DNA from: JAHDFB01 sp964607315
GTDB taxonomy: Bacteria; Bacteroidota; Bacteroidia; Chitinophagales; Saprospiraceae
Length of the DNA: 16,833 bases
Assembly: GCA_964607315.1 (NCBI GenBank)
Contig: CAZSKA010000055.1
Location: 1 to 16,833 of the forward strand
Direction of reading: 5' to 3'
The position numbers and the translations under genes were made by a program. Numbering within the stretch: the stretch's first letter is position 1; each line of letters begins with the position of its first letter. Positions 6,058 through 14,437 of this stretch are shown piece by piece. The notes under the pieces are model-generated. The model was given only the letters and a program-made list of their open reading frames with translations, was not told where the DNA came from and made no database searches.

Positions 6058-9000
6058 CTACCTTAACACACTCACCGTTCCCTTATAAATCTCATTCGCC
6101 CCATTCTCAAAAGTGATCATTAACACATATGCATAGACTCCTTGTTGAACTCCCTTGCCATTATAGGTGCCATCCCAACCATATTCAGGATCCGAATACT
6201 CTATATTCTCCTGTAATAAAATCTCATTTCCCCATCTATCATATATTGAAAAATGATCGATTAGTTCTACATTGGAAGGATTAGTTAGTCCCTTAAATCG
6301 TATGTCTCTTTGCTCAGAATTGTCTGGGTTAAATGCATTAGGTATATATAATTTTGGTGTCGATAAATCAATCAAACTTAAAAAGATCTCTCTCGTTATC
6401 TCGCACCCAAATATATCCGTAATCGTGACCGTGAATAGTTGGCTTACACCCGCTGTATAAAACGGATCCAAGCAATTTTCACAACTTAATAAATTGGCTG
6501 GACTCCATATAATACTTGAAATTTCATCTTCTTCCCTGTTATGTTGAACTTCCAATTGAACATTAACATCCGTATCAAAGAATATCGTATCAATAGTCGA
6601 AACTTCTAATACTTCAAAGGTTTCGTAAAATATCATCGTATCAAATGTACATCCATTGTCTGAAATTGCTAAAATGTCAACAAAATTAGCCTCATTAATA
6701 GATTCTATAAAAATACCATCGTCTGAAAAAATATCATTGAAAAATATGGAATCTTCTTCTATGTTTTCTAAAATTATTTCTAATTCCTGATTCTCGCAAT
6801 CAAATGGATTTATTATAATATTTGGAGAAGGAGATATAGTATCTATGAATAATTCTAATGAATCTGTATCACTACAAGAGCCTCCAATTCCAGCCGTTAT
6901 AGTATATAGTCCTGGTTCATTTACGGTAAGCGTAGAATTCAATATATTTATTATATCGCCATTATGTTGCCAAAAATAGGCAGGTTCAAGCTCTACATTG
7001 CTTTCTATTGTTAATGTAACTAATGTGTTATTGCAATCTATTATTTCAGAATCTGCTATAAGATCTATTATTACTTCAACACGCTCATCTTCAATACTAA
7101 TAGAATCTATGACAACACATCCATTTTCTTGTGTTGCCGCTAAAGTATAAACACCGCCTTCTGAAATTTCAACAAACACTTCATTAGATATAAATTCGCC
7201 ATTTGGCCCTAACCATTGGGAAGTTATGAAATTCATAGAATCAGTATATCCTAAAATAGAGGTATTGTTTGAGCAAGTTAAATCTTCACCTCCTAATAAA
7301 ATATCATTCAATAAAGTATCAATTGTAATTTCCCATTCAAATTCTACTGTACATCCATTGGAACCTGTAACTTGAAGGTTATATGTTCCTGCATCTGTTA
7401 ATATAGGTTCACTTTCATCTGACATAAATAGATTAGGTCCAGACCAATCATATTGCAACCCATTATCCATGGTGTTGACTTCAACACCTATCTCGTTTAT
7501 AGTACAATTTAACTCTGATTCATCAAGTGTTATTTCTAAATCTGGTGCTATGGTATCAATTGTAATATTAATTTCCTCAGTTATTAAACAGCCATTTTCA
7601 TTTTCAGATACTATGATTAAACCTCCAGCATTGGAGCTTTCATAGTTTTGATTCATGATAGTATCACCTGTAACCAAATCTTCTATGCTAAATGAATTAC
7701 CATCAGTAATAACAGTTATAATAGCCTCATCTTCTATACAGTTTATATTGTTAAATAAAACTTCTAAAGTGGGGCGGAGTGTATCAATTTCAATTACAAA
7801 ATCTATTGTGTTTATACATCCATTTGATGATTGTACTTCTAAGGTGTAGTTACCTGCTTCTCCTGTTGTAAAGCTGTTGCCATTACTAGTTGAATTTCCA
7901 TCCAGAAACCATGTCCCACTACCAAATGGTGTCGAAGTAAAAGAATTTGTAACTTCTATAATATCACAATTGAGTTCCGTTATTGGGTCAAAATCTATAC
8001 TTGGCGATAATGTGTCAATTGCTATGATTACCTCTCTTGTTGTAATACATCCTATATCGGTTTCTGCAAAATAAGTATATTCTCCTGGCGTATTTAATGT
8101 TAAAATTTGTTGAGTTATGGTATCATTATTCGGAAGAATCCAAAATTCATTAACTGTGGCTATAGACGAACTTCCCATCAATGTAAGTTCTGGATTGTTA
8201 CAGTCTAATGTATCAATTCCAACAATGCTTATTTCCGGAAAATCCTCAGCTTGTTCAACTTCAAAATCCATTGTCGTAATACATCCATTTATTCCTTCCA
8301 CTACTACAGTGTATATTCCAGAAACACTGATGTTTAATGTGTCCTGGTCAAAAACGATATCATCTGGACTAGTCCAAACAATATTAGCAATAACTTCTTG
8401 ACTATTTATAGTTAAATCTGTATTTGGATTATTGCACGTTAATAAATCAAAATTTACATCAATCATTGGTTCTATAAAATCTTCAGAAATAAATACAGAG
8501 TCTATAACTTGGCAACCAGTAGGACTGGCAATCTCAACAATATACCATCCCGAATTCGTAATGATGATGGTATCAGTACCTATGTTAATCCCATTATTGA
8601 ACCAGGTTGATGTGATATCTGGACTAGCAACATTTACAAAGTAGAGCAATGAATCATTATTACAATTCAATTCATTTGCGCCTTCTATTGAAAAATCAAT
8701 TCCACTAGACATTTCTTCAACTTCGATGAATTGAATACTTTCACATCCTACATCATTTATTATTGTTACAGAATACACTCCAGCTGAATCAACAATAATT
8801 TCTGTGGTATTCAATTCTCCTGTTGACCATTCTATTCCAGTAAAAGGATCTGTAAGAAGGAAACTAATTGTAGCTTGCGGAGTATTACAGTCAATTGGAT
8901 TTGAAACCTCTAGATTTATTGGAATAGTATCTAAATCTTCTTCAACTTCTATAATAAAGGTATTTGTGCAACCACTTTCAGAATCTTCAACAAATAGGAT

Positions 9001-10281
9001 ATAGCTTCCCACGCAATTCGTTTGTAAAATATCTTCCTCAAAAAACATAAATCCATTAGGAAATTGCCATGTATAATTGTAAGGAACAGTTGATCCTGGA
9101 ATAATATCTATATCTGTAAAAGGATCATTACAAGTTATAGGTGAAATGGGATTGTAAAGAACATTTGGGACAGTAAAATTAACTGTAACCATTACATCTA
9201 ATGTTTCTACACACATTTCACCATAACTCAATTCCACTGTATAAATTCCGGGCTGGTTAACATCTATTTGAGTATCTGTAGGATCTGTAAGAATATTGCC
9301 ATCAATTGTTGTCCACAATATACTTGTAGCAGTTCCTAAACTGACATCTAATTCTAAAGTTCCTATTGGACTAAAACAATTTAATACAGGTGGTTCGATT
9401 ATCTCTGCTTCAAATTCAGCTACTATTACATCTACGGTCTCTTGAACTTCACATAATTGCCTGATTTCTATATTATCCATTGCAAAATCATTTCCACCTG
9501 CCGCTGTATTCTGATTTACAATACACATCTCCATAGTTGTTTCACTTCCTGAATTCCATACTTCGTTGAATTCCTCAGGTATACATACAGCTCCTCCTGA
9601 AATTGGAGCCCCGATTAATACTCCATTTGCAGAGAATTGAAGTAATGGTGCAGGATTATTTATATTCATTATATCGGCACTTAAGCGATAATCTGTGTTT
9701 GGACAAACATTTACCATTGTACAATAAACATTGACATTAGCTTGAGTAGCGGCGTTTACTACCATCATATCTGTTCCATCAATTGGGGGACATTGATTCT
9801 GCCACGCTAGAGGAACTGCATCGTCTATATTAAATGAAGCTTGTCCTAATCCATTTACCATGGTATTTGGATTAAATGTATAGTCAGATGTGAACCCTAC
9901 AAATCCTTGTGAAAAATCACCATTTATAACTAAATTGTTATCTCCTTCTCCATTTGCAGTGAATGTGAAAGTTGTGTTTTGATCAATAAAAACAGAGTGT
10001 GTTAAAGATGTAGAATTTGAAAAGCCATTTGTTGAAGTCCATTGGAATGAAGTGAAATTTCCTGTAATATTAGCGCTTAAATCGACAAAACCAGCCTCAC
10101 AAAGCTCTATGTCATCAGTTAAATCTACTGACAACGTACAATCTGTATTCCATGGTTTGGTTGTCGCCCCTAAATTTGATTTATTTTGTTTTAATGGTTC
10201 ATTTGAAAATGAACAAAAGGATAGACAAAGTAAGAGTATGAAAAACGTAGAATTACTATGGAAGGGCTTGTAATATAACAT
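6058..10281 (-). CDS. Giant secreted repeat protein with T9SS type B C-terminal domain
   Basis: The 1407-residue product starts with a signal peptide (MLYYKPFHSNSTFFILLLC..., cleavage likely near SFS-NEP). I used the ATG at 10281, because the frame further upstream has only a TTG. Residues about 115-280 contain LVINGDFSQGFVGFTSDYTF and resemble a jelly-roll, carbohydrate-binding-like module. From about 300 to 1215 there are about twelve ~75-80-residue Ig/SprB-like repeats. Each has one Cys early (L-N-C-N-N type) and one late (G-x-Y-T-V...N-G-C), often joined by IDT-x-x-P linkers. The last 99 residues (PKLYIPNAFNPD, IYDRWGNEILL, GWDGTYNGKGVQQGVYAY) are the gliding-motility-associated type B sorting domain, which directs export by T9SS and surface attachment or release. 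The ligand is unknown. The gene ends inside the 164-bp array. Confidence 0.9.
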   Translation of the reverse strand: MLYYKPFHSNSTFFILLLCLSFCSFSNEPLKQNKSNLGATTKPWNTDCTLSVDLTDDIELCEAGFVDLSANITGNFTSFQWTSTNGFSNSTSLTHSVFIDQNTTFTFTANGEGDNNLVINGDFSQGFVGFTSDYTFNPNTMVNGLGQASFNIDDAVPLAWQNQCPPIDGTDMMVVNAATQANVNVYCTMVNVCPNTDYRLSADIMNINNPAPLLQFSANGVLIGAPISGGAVCIPEEFNEVWNSGSETTMEMCIVNQNTAAGGNDFAMDNIEIRQLCEVQETVDVIVAEFEAEIIEPPVLNCFSPIGTLELDVSLGTATSILWTTIDGNILTDPTDTQIDVNQPGIYTVELSYGEMCVETLDVMVTVNFTVPNVLYNPISPITCNDPFTDIDIIPGSTVPYNYTWQFPNGFMFFEEDILQTNCVGSYILFVEDSESGCTNTFIIEVEEDLDTIPINLEVSNPIDCNTPQATISFLLTDPFTGIEWSTGELNTTEIIVDSAGVYSVTIINDVGCESIQFIEVEEMSSGIDFSIEGANELNCNNDSLLYFVNVASPDITSTWFNNGINIGTDTIIITNSGWYIVEIASPTGCQVIDSVFISEDFIEPMIDVNFDLLTCNNPNTDLTINSQEVIANIVWTSPDDIVFDQDTLNISVSGIYTVVVEGINGCITTMDFEVEQAEDFPEISIVGIDTLDCNNPELTLMGSSSIATVNEFWILPNNDTITQQILTLNTPGEYTYFAETDIGCITTREVIIAIDTLSPSIDFDPITELNCDIIEVTNSFTSTPFGSGTWFLDGNSTSNGNSFTTGEAGNYTLEVQSSNGCINTIDFVIEIDTLRPTLEVLFNNINCIEDEAIITVITDGNSFSIEDLVTGDTIMNQNYESSNAGGLIIVSENENGCLITEEINITIDTIAPDLEITLDESELNCTINEIGVEVNTMDNGLQYDWSGPNLFMSDESEPILTDAGTYNLQVTGSNGCTVEFEWEITIDTLLNDILLGGEDLTCSNNTSILGYTDSMNFITSQWLGPNGEFISNEVFVEISEGGVYTLAATQENGCVVIDSISIEDERVEVIIDLIADSEIIDCNNTLVTLTIESNVELEPAYFWQHNGDIINILNSTLTVNEPGLYTITAGIGGSCSDTDSLELFIDTISPSPNIIINPFDCENQELEIILENIEEDSIFFNDIFSDDGIFIESINEANFVDILAISDNGCTFDTMIFYETFEVLEVSTIDTIFFDTDVNVQLEVQHNREEDEISSIIWSPANLLSCENCLDPFYTAGVSQLFTVTITDIFGCEITREIFLSLIDLSTPKLYIPNAFNPDNSEQRDIRFKGLTNPSNVELIDHFSIYDRWGNEILLQENIEYSDPEYGWDGTYNGKGVQQGVYAYVLMITFENGANEIYKGTVSVLR

Positions 10282-10291
10282 GAAACAAATA

Positions 10292-10314
10292 AAAGAAATA
10301 AAATCGATTTCTTT
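10292..10314 (-). promoter_or_regulatory. 8-bp inverted repeat in the leader of the T9SS surface-protein gene
   Basis: AAAGAAAT (10292-10299) and ATTTCTTT (10307-10314) are exact complements around a 7-nt loop, starting 10 bp upstream of the ATG. A second small inverted repeat, AATCAT/ATGATT, occupies 10316-10333. Both sit in the 60-bp gap after rluF and are nearly all A/T. They might affect termination after rluF or translation of the large gene, but could be chance in AT-rich DNA. Confidence 0.25.
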
Positions 10315-10341
10315 CAATCATTTTTTCATGATTTATGTTAT

Positions 10342-11046
10342 TTATTTGATCAATTTCATCATTTCTCTAACTTCTTCTTTTGTGAAATGTCGCCATTGTC
10401 CTACTCTTAGATTTCCTAGTCTGATATGCATAATACGAACCCTTTTCAAACTCTTTACTTCATAGCCTAAATATTCACACATTCTCCTTATCTGCCTATT
10501 CAATCCTTGTTTTAAAATGATTTTAAATTTCTTTTTGTCTAATTGTTCTACCTCGCATGGTAACGTTTTTGTTCCTAATATTGGAATGCCACCGCCCATT
10601 CGTTCTATAAATCCTTTGTTTAAAGGTCTATCTACTCGAACAATATACTCCTTTTCATGCGCATTCCCTGCTCGTAATATTTTATTTACAATGTCCCCAT
10701 TATTAGTCATGAAAATCAATCCTTCACTTGCTTTGTCTAAGCGACCAACATGGAAAAGACGCTCTTTATAATTTATGAAGTCAACAATATTTTTTGATTC
10801 TCTTGTATCTGTAGTACTTACAATTCCTCTTGGTTTGTTCAACGCTATGTAAACAGCTTTAGGAGCTTTAGATATACGCTTATCATCCAACAAAACCAGA
10901 TCACTTGGTAGAACACGGTTACCCTTTTGGGCCACGACCCCATTAATCTTTAATCTACCAGCTTCTATCCATTTATCAGCTTCTCTCCTAGAACATAAAC
11001 CTTTACTGCTTATGTATTTATTCAAACTGACCGAGGAATCTTCCAT
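10342..11046 (-). CDS. rluF: 23S rRNA pseudouridine synthase RluF
   Basis: RluF converts U2604 of 23S rRNA (and in E. coli U35 of tRNA-Tyr) to pseudouridine. The 234-residue product begins with an S4 RNA-binding domain (LNKYISSKGLCSRREADKWI, residues 8-27, then LKINGVVAQKG). The RsuA/RluB/E/F catalytic core follows: ALNKPRGIVST (68-78) and VGRLDKASEGLIFMTNNGD (100-118), with Asp104 as the catalytic aspartate. ILRAGNAHEKEYIV, PILGTKT and GLNRQIRRMCEYLGYEV are hallmarks of RluF rather than RluB or RluE. The ATG overlaps the upstream stop as TAATG, so translation is probably coupled to the DUF255 gene. Confidence 0.93.
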   Translation of the reverse strand: MEDSSVSLNKYISSKGLCSRREADKWIEAGRLKINGVVAQKGNRVLPSDLVLLDDKRISKAPKAVYIALNKPRGIVSTTDTRESKNIVDFINYKERLFHVGRLDKASEGLIFMTNNGDIVNKILRAGNAHEKEYIVRVDRPLNKGFIERMGGGIPILGTKTLPCEVEQLDKKKFKIILKQGLNRQIRRMCEYLGYEVKSLKRVRIMHIRLGNLRVGQWRHFTKEEVREMMKLIK

Positions 11047-13154
11047 TACCTAGTCATAAGATCTACAGCACTTGCAACATCTTGGACAGGAAACTTACAA
11101 ACTTTGTTTTGACATACATAAATGAAAGTTTCGCCTTCTTGCAATTTGCCTTCTAATAATTTCAACTTACCCTCTTCTTCACCACCAAGAAATAGAGCAT
11201 CAGGCAAGAAATGAGTTTGCATTTCTTCTCTTAAAGTTGCTGCATCAGGTCCTACTATAGCAATCTCATATGGTGTATGCACCATTTCATTATATAACAT
11301 TGCCCAGTTTGAACTGAAATCTGTCCGATCACTTGCAACTAACTGCTGATTCATATTACTAAGCATCTGAACAGCTTGATCGATGTATTCTTTTTTATAC
11401 AACAAAATCCCTAATTCATTTAAAGCCCTTGCCATAGAAGAATTACTTCCAGGAACAACATTGTCATTTAATTCAGTTTTGCGAGCAACAAGAGGTGGAT
11501 CAAGGTCTGACGTATAATAGAACATGTCTGTGTCAGGATTCTTGAAATGTGCCAATACATGTTGAGCTAACAAGTCAGCATGCTTCAAATAATCAACTTC
11601 AAAAGTTATCTCATATAAATCAATTAAAGCAATGATTGTCAAAGCATAATCGTCCAAAAATGCATTAATTGTTGATTTTCCCTCTTTAAAATTTCTATTT
11701 AAACGACCATCATCCTGCATCTGCTTATTAAGAATGAATGCCATAGCATCTATCGCGGTTTGTTTGTAAGATGGATTTTTTAATGCTTTATAAGCCTCTA
11801 CATAACCACTTATCATAAGTGCATTCCAACTCGTAATAATTTTATCATCTAATCCCGGTCGTATTCTTTTAGAACGAACCTCCATCAATTTCTTGTTACT
11901 TCTTTCAATAACTGCGTTGAATTCCTCTTCTTTCATATTTCGCATGAATGATGACTCTTTCATGCCAAGATTAACATTCAATATATTATGACCTTCAAAA
12001 TTTCCTCCATCTTTAACATTGTAATAGCTAGCAAATATCTCATAATCTCCTCCGAGTAATTCCTTTAATTCTTCTGTATCCCAAACATAGAATTTACCTT
12101 CTTCTCCTTCACTATCAGCATCTAATGAACTGTAAAAACCATTACTGTCATCAGTCATTTCTCTTTTAGTATATTCTAGCGTTTGTTCCACAACTTCCTT
12201 GTATAATGGATTCTTTGTTGCCTTGTAAGCCCGCGCATACAGAGCAACTAGTTGTCCATTATCATAAAGCATTTTCTCAAAATGTGGAACTAACCATTGA
12301 GCATCAACAGAATAACGAGCAAAACCACCACCAAGCTGATCATAAATTCCTCCCTTAGCCATTGCCTCTAACGTTACATCAACGGTCCTTAAAACTTCCT
12401 TATCTCCTGTAATTCGGTATTGTTCTAAGAGATATTCATAAATAGAAGGCATGGGAAATTTGGGGGCACCCAAACGACCTCCTAATTCATAATCAGTGAT
12501 ATTAAATATGTTTTTGTTGAAAACGGCTAATTGTTCCTTATCAAATGAATTTTTTGATTCCACTTTAAGAATTCCATCTACCGCTTGAACACCCTTTGTT
12601 AATTGATCCGCATTGTCAACAAGCTTCTGGTAATCTTCACTTTTTAACTTAACAAATTGATTAAGAATTCCCATCCATTGATCCTTAGGAAAATAGGTTC
12701 CAGCCCATATGGGGCGTCCATCAGGAAGTGCAATGGCATTTAAAGGCCAACCTCCACTTCCATTAATCAAATTACAAGCTGTCATGTAAACATCATCTAC
12801 ATCTGGCCTTTCTTCTCTGTCTACTTTTATGGGCATAAAGTGTTCATTCATAATCGCTGCTACCGTACTGTCCTCAAAAGATTCATGTTCCATTACGTGA
12901 CACCAATGACATGCCGCATAACCAACTGAAACAATCAATAATTTATCCTCTTTTTTTGCTTCAGCTAATGCTTCTTCATTCCATGCATTCCAGTTTACCG
13001 GATTATGAGCATGTTGCAGAAGATAAGGTGACGTTTCATTTATTAGGTCGTTCGTAAACTCGTGTTCCTCAGAAGAATGATTCATATTTGTTTTTTTAGA
13101 GTGGCAAGACAACATACCAATCAAGACGATTAAAACTAGCAATAATTTGTTCAT
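11046..13154 (-). CDS. Lipoprotein thioredoxin-domain protein, DUF255/YyaL/SSP411 family
   Basis: The 702-residue product is a member of the YyaL/spermatogenesis-associated protein 20 family: a thioredoxin-like N-domain fused to an (alpha/alpha)6-barrel like that of N-acyl-glucosamine epimerases. Seen: a lipoprotein signal peptide with lipobox L-S-C (Cys17); YLLQHAHNPVNW near 44-55; a thioredoxin-type active site CHWC at 82-85 in GYAACHWCHVMEHESF; then KVDREERPDVD, GGWPLNAIALPDGRP and GTYFP; later GGIYDQLGGGFARYSVD and VPHFEKMLYDNGQL from the barrel. Length is typical. The biochemical function of the family is not settled. The lipobox implies an envelope location, unlike cytosolic homologues. 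A GACATTTG sequence (13181-13174, minus) close to the -7 consensus lies 20 bp before the ATG. Confidence 0.9.
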   Translation of the reverse strand: MNKLLLVLIVLIGMLSCHSKKTNMNHSSEEHEFTNDLINETSPYLLQHAHNPVNWNAWNEEALAEAKKEDKLLIVSVGYAACHWCHVMEHESFEDSTVAAIMNEHFMPIKVDREERPDVDDVYMTACNLINGSGGWPLNAIALPDGRPIWAGTYFPKDQWMGILNQFVKLKSEDYQKLVDNADQLTKGVQAVDGILKVESKNSFDKEQLAVFNKNIFNITDYELGGRLGAPKFPMPSIYEYLLEQYRITGDKEVLRTVDVTLEAMAKGGIYDQLGGGFARYSVDAQWLVPHFEKMLYDNGQLVALYARAYKATKNPLYKEVVEQTLEYTKREMTDDSNGFYSSLDADSEGEEGKFYVWDTEELKELLGGDYEIFASYYNVKDGGNFEGHNILNVNLGMKESSFMRNMKEEEFNAVIERSNKKLMEVRSKRIRPGLDDKIITSWNALMISGYVEAYKALKNPSYKQTAIDAMAFILNKQMQDDGRLNRNFKEGKSTINAFLDDYALTIIALIDLYEITFEVDYLKHADLLAQHVLAHFKNPDTDMFYYTSDLDPPLVARKTELNDNVVPGSNSSMARALNELGILLYKKEYIDQAVQMLSNMNQQLVASDRTDFSSNWAMLYNEMVHTPYEIAIVGPDAATLREEMQTHFLPDALFLGGEEEGKLKLLEGKLQEGETFIYVCQNKVCKFPVQDVASAVDLMTR

Positions 13155-13501
13155 ACGAAAACTACTTATTTCGCAAATGTCGTTAATTACATTGTATCCG
13201 TTAAATTTTTATGATTTGATTAACGTGGGTGGTACTTTTCATTACGTAAAAACTCCATGAAAAGTCGGAGTATTCCATGGTTCGCTATTCGCTCCGTAAC
13301 TGCTTTTACATTCTTATTTAGTTCAATTTCTTTAGTATAAATAATTATTGGCATAATACGGGTTAAAGCAGTCACCACTCCCTCTCGGTCGCGCATTCCA
13401 TGTTCCTACCACTTGGGACAACAACCTTATGTATTCATTTTTAATTCCTTGCAGCACTTTCATTTGTTTTATCGTTTTAGCCTAATAAAATATTAACTAT
13501 C
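13155..13501. other. 347-bp divergent intergenic region with GC-rich island
   Basis: It separates the minus-strand DUF255 gene from the plus-strand lipoprotein gene and must hold promoters for both. The minus side has the GACATTTG box near 13174-13181; no convincing box was found for the plus side. The stretch around 13370-13430 is visibly richer in G and C than the surroundings (CTCTCGGTCGCGCATTCC and neighbours). It coincides with the start of an open minus-strand frame described separately. No tRNA or known RNA motif recognised. Confidence 0.6.
13220..13396 (-). CDS. Possible 58-codon small ORF, unrecognised
   Basis: An ATG-to-TAA frame encoding MRDREGVVTALTRIMPIIIY, then a charged helical-looking segment (KEIELNKNVKAVTERIA) and an end in LRLFMEFLRNEKYHPR. 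There is no signal peptide. An in-frame TAG lies just upstream of the ATG, so it is not the tail of a longer ORF. It lies in the locally GC-rich patch of the intergenic region, is co-oriented with the DUF255 gene and ends 66 bp before its ATG. It could be a real small gene, a relic of a mobile or structured element, or chance. I do not recognise the family. Confidence 0.3.
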   Translation of the reverse strand: MRDREGVVTALTRIMPIIIYTKEIELNKNVKAVTERIANHGILRLFMEFLRNEKYHPR

Positions 13502-13891
13502 ATGCATTTATTTAGACTATTTTTTGTCATCTCTTTTATTCTATTCCAATCTTGTGAATATCATCATAGAATGCAATTTACTGTTGCTAATAATACTAAT
13601 GAAAATATGGAATTGTTTTTAAGATTTAAGTCAGATAATACTTTTGTTGATACCTTGAAAATAGATGAGGAAGTTGTCATAAATTTAATAGATGGTGTTG
13701 GGGCAAGAACAGAAGATATCATGGACGGAATTGATAAAATTTGTATTGATTCATTTTATGTAATATCTTTTAGTGGAAGAAAAAATATTAATGACCTAAA
13801 AATCTTTGAAGATTGGCAATTAATTTATCCAAATGAAGAGCATTTTGAAGGCATTGTTTTAAGATCAATAACTGAAGAAGATTTAGAATAG
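13502..13891 (+). CDS. Small predicted lipoprotein, unknown function
   Basis: The 129-residue product begins with a lipoprotein signal peptide (MHLFRLFFVISFILFQSC), with a lipobox-like F-Q-S-C placing Cys18 at the mature N-terminus. The rest is a single small domain with alternating hydrophobic strands (MQFTVANNTNENMELFLRF, then VDTLKIDEEVVINLIDG), suggesting a beta-sandwich, and an acidic C-terminus ending TEEDLE. No known family was recognised. It is followed after 13 bp by a small membrane-protein gene on the same strand and, further on, by the alpha-2-macroglobulin-type gene, so the three small genes may form an accessory operon. Confidence 0.75.
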   Translation: MHLFRLFFVISFILFQSCEYHHRMQFTVANNTNENMELFLRFKSDNTFVDTLKIDEEVVINLIDGVGARTEDIMDGIDKICIDSFYVISFSGRKNINDLKIFEDWQLIYPNEEHFEGIVLRSITEEDLE

Positions 13892-13904
13892 TATTTTTGA
13901 CTCA

Positions 13905-14102
13905 ATGAAACTTGCACAGTATTTTAAGATATTCTTAGATATAGCATGGATAATAGGCATGCTTTATTCAATTTATGTTCTTTTTTGGCTTGGATTCTTT
14001 GAATTTATTTTACATAATTCTTTGTTTTTCAAAGATGAAAAAAATATACCCTTTCTAAGTTTTGTAATTCCCAGTATATTAAATATTTTTCTTCTGCTAT
14101 AG
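13905..14102 (+). CDS. Small membrane protein, two helices, unknown
   Basis: The 65-residue product has one long hydrophobic segment near residues 9-35 (IFLDIAWIIGMLYSIYVLFW and following) and a second at the C-terminus (LSFVIPSILNIFLLL), separated by a short FFKDEKNIP loop. It starts 13 bp after the lipoprotein stop, consistent with co-transcription. No family recognised. A protein this short in AT-rich DNA could be spurious, but the strand, spacing and coherent membrane topology favour a real gene. Confidence 0.55.
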   Translation: MKLAQYFKIFLDIAWIIGMLYSIYVLFWLGFFEFILHNSLFFKDEKNIPFLSFVIPSILNIFLLL

Positions 14103-14111
14103 TAAAGAAAC

Positions 14112-14119
14112 TATCTTTG
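14112..14119 (+). promoter_or_regulatory. Possible -7 promoter box before the 89-residue membrane protein
   Basis: TATCTTTG matches TAnnTTTG and ends 18 bp before the ATG at 14138, a plausible leader. It overlaps a small inverted repeat, ATCTTT-GATAT-AAAGAT (14113-14129), which could itself be a weak terminator or operator. No clear -33 TTG is present. Confidence 0.35.
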
Positions 14120-14137
14120 ATATAAAGATGCCTTGAC

Positions 14138-14407
14138 ATGAAATCTCCAATACGTATATTCACAATTATAAACTATTCTATTGTCGTTTATTTTCTCCTT
14201 ATTTTCCTTAGCTATAAGTTTGAAATAGACTTTGTAGTATTGGGAGTTTTACGTGAATTGTTGACAATACCATTTCTCCTTGCACAACTTGTGTTCATAA
14301 TTCTTGGTATTATTCAAGTTTATAAAGGAACTAAAGAGTTAAGTTTTGTGGTCAGTCTTATAGCATTAATTCTCTGTGCGATATTGACACTTGGTAGTTT
14401 CTTTTAA
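14138..14407 (+). CDS. Small three-helix membrane protein, unknown
   Basis: The 89-residue product shows three hydrophobic segments: about 8-27 (FTIINYSIVVYFLLIFLSY), about 42-61 (LTIPFLLAQLVFIILGIIQV) and about 68-89 (ELSFVVSLIALILCAILTLG). A basic YKGTKE loop lies between the last two. No family recognised. It ends 118 bp before the large secreted-protein gene on the same strand. Together with the lipoprotein and the 65-residue protein it makes a small envelope-protein cluster of unknown role. Confidence 0.65.
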   Translation: MKSPIRIFTIINYSIVVYFLLIFLSYKFEIDFVVLGVLRELLTIPFLLAQLVFIILGIIQVYKGTKELSFVVSLIALILCAILTLGSFF

Positions 14408-14437
14408 AAAAAATAAGACATTATCATACATACTCTT

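Larger units (their letters stand above)
5259..6187 (-). repeat. Tandem array, 164-bp period, of T9SS C-terminal-domain gene ends
   Basis: GGATCC landmarks fall at 5532, 5696, 5860, 6024 and 6188, giving four consecutive intervals of exactly 164 bp, with partial units either side of the assembly gap. On the minus strand each unit reads as the last ~43 codons of the adjacent surface-protein gene (DPEYGWDGTYNGKGVQQG through TVSVLR and stop) plus a 28-bp linker. Only the copy nearest the gene (6024-6187) contains the gene's own 3' end. The others lie after its stop codon. Because 164 is not a multiple of 3, successive units are in different frames. The array looks like tandem duplication of a gene terminus; any role as silent cassettes is unproven. 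Confidence 0.93.

Noticed and set aside
5259..6187. CRISPR-like regular repeat array
   Set aside because: The 164-bp units are contiguous, without unique spacers, and are recognisable copies of a protein-coding 3' end. No cas genes are nearby.
7655..9004. Several 60-90 codon plus-strand ORFs opposite the giant surface-protein gene
   Set aside because: They are shadows in the complementary strand of an AT-rich repetitive gene and show repeated, unrelated low-complexity products.
10282..10317. TTG start giving 12 extra residues to the T9SS protein
   Set aside because: The ATG at 10281 gives a compact signal peptide; the extension would put extra hydrophobic residues before it and run through the leader inverted repeats.
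13892..13899. TATTTTTG as a promoter for the 65-residue gene
   Set aside because: It matches TAnnTTTG but ends only 5 bp before the ATG, overlaps the end of the preceding gene and is likely chance in AT-rich DNA.
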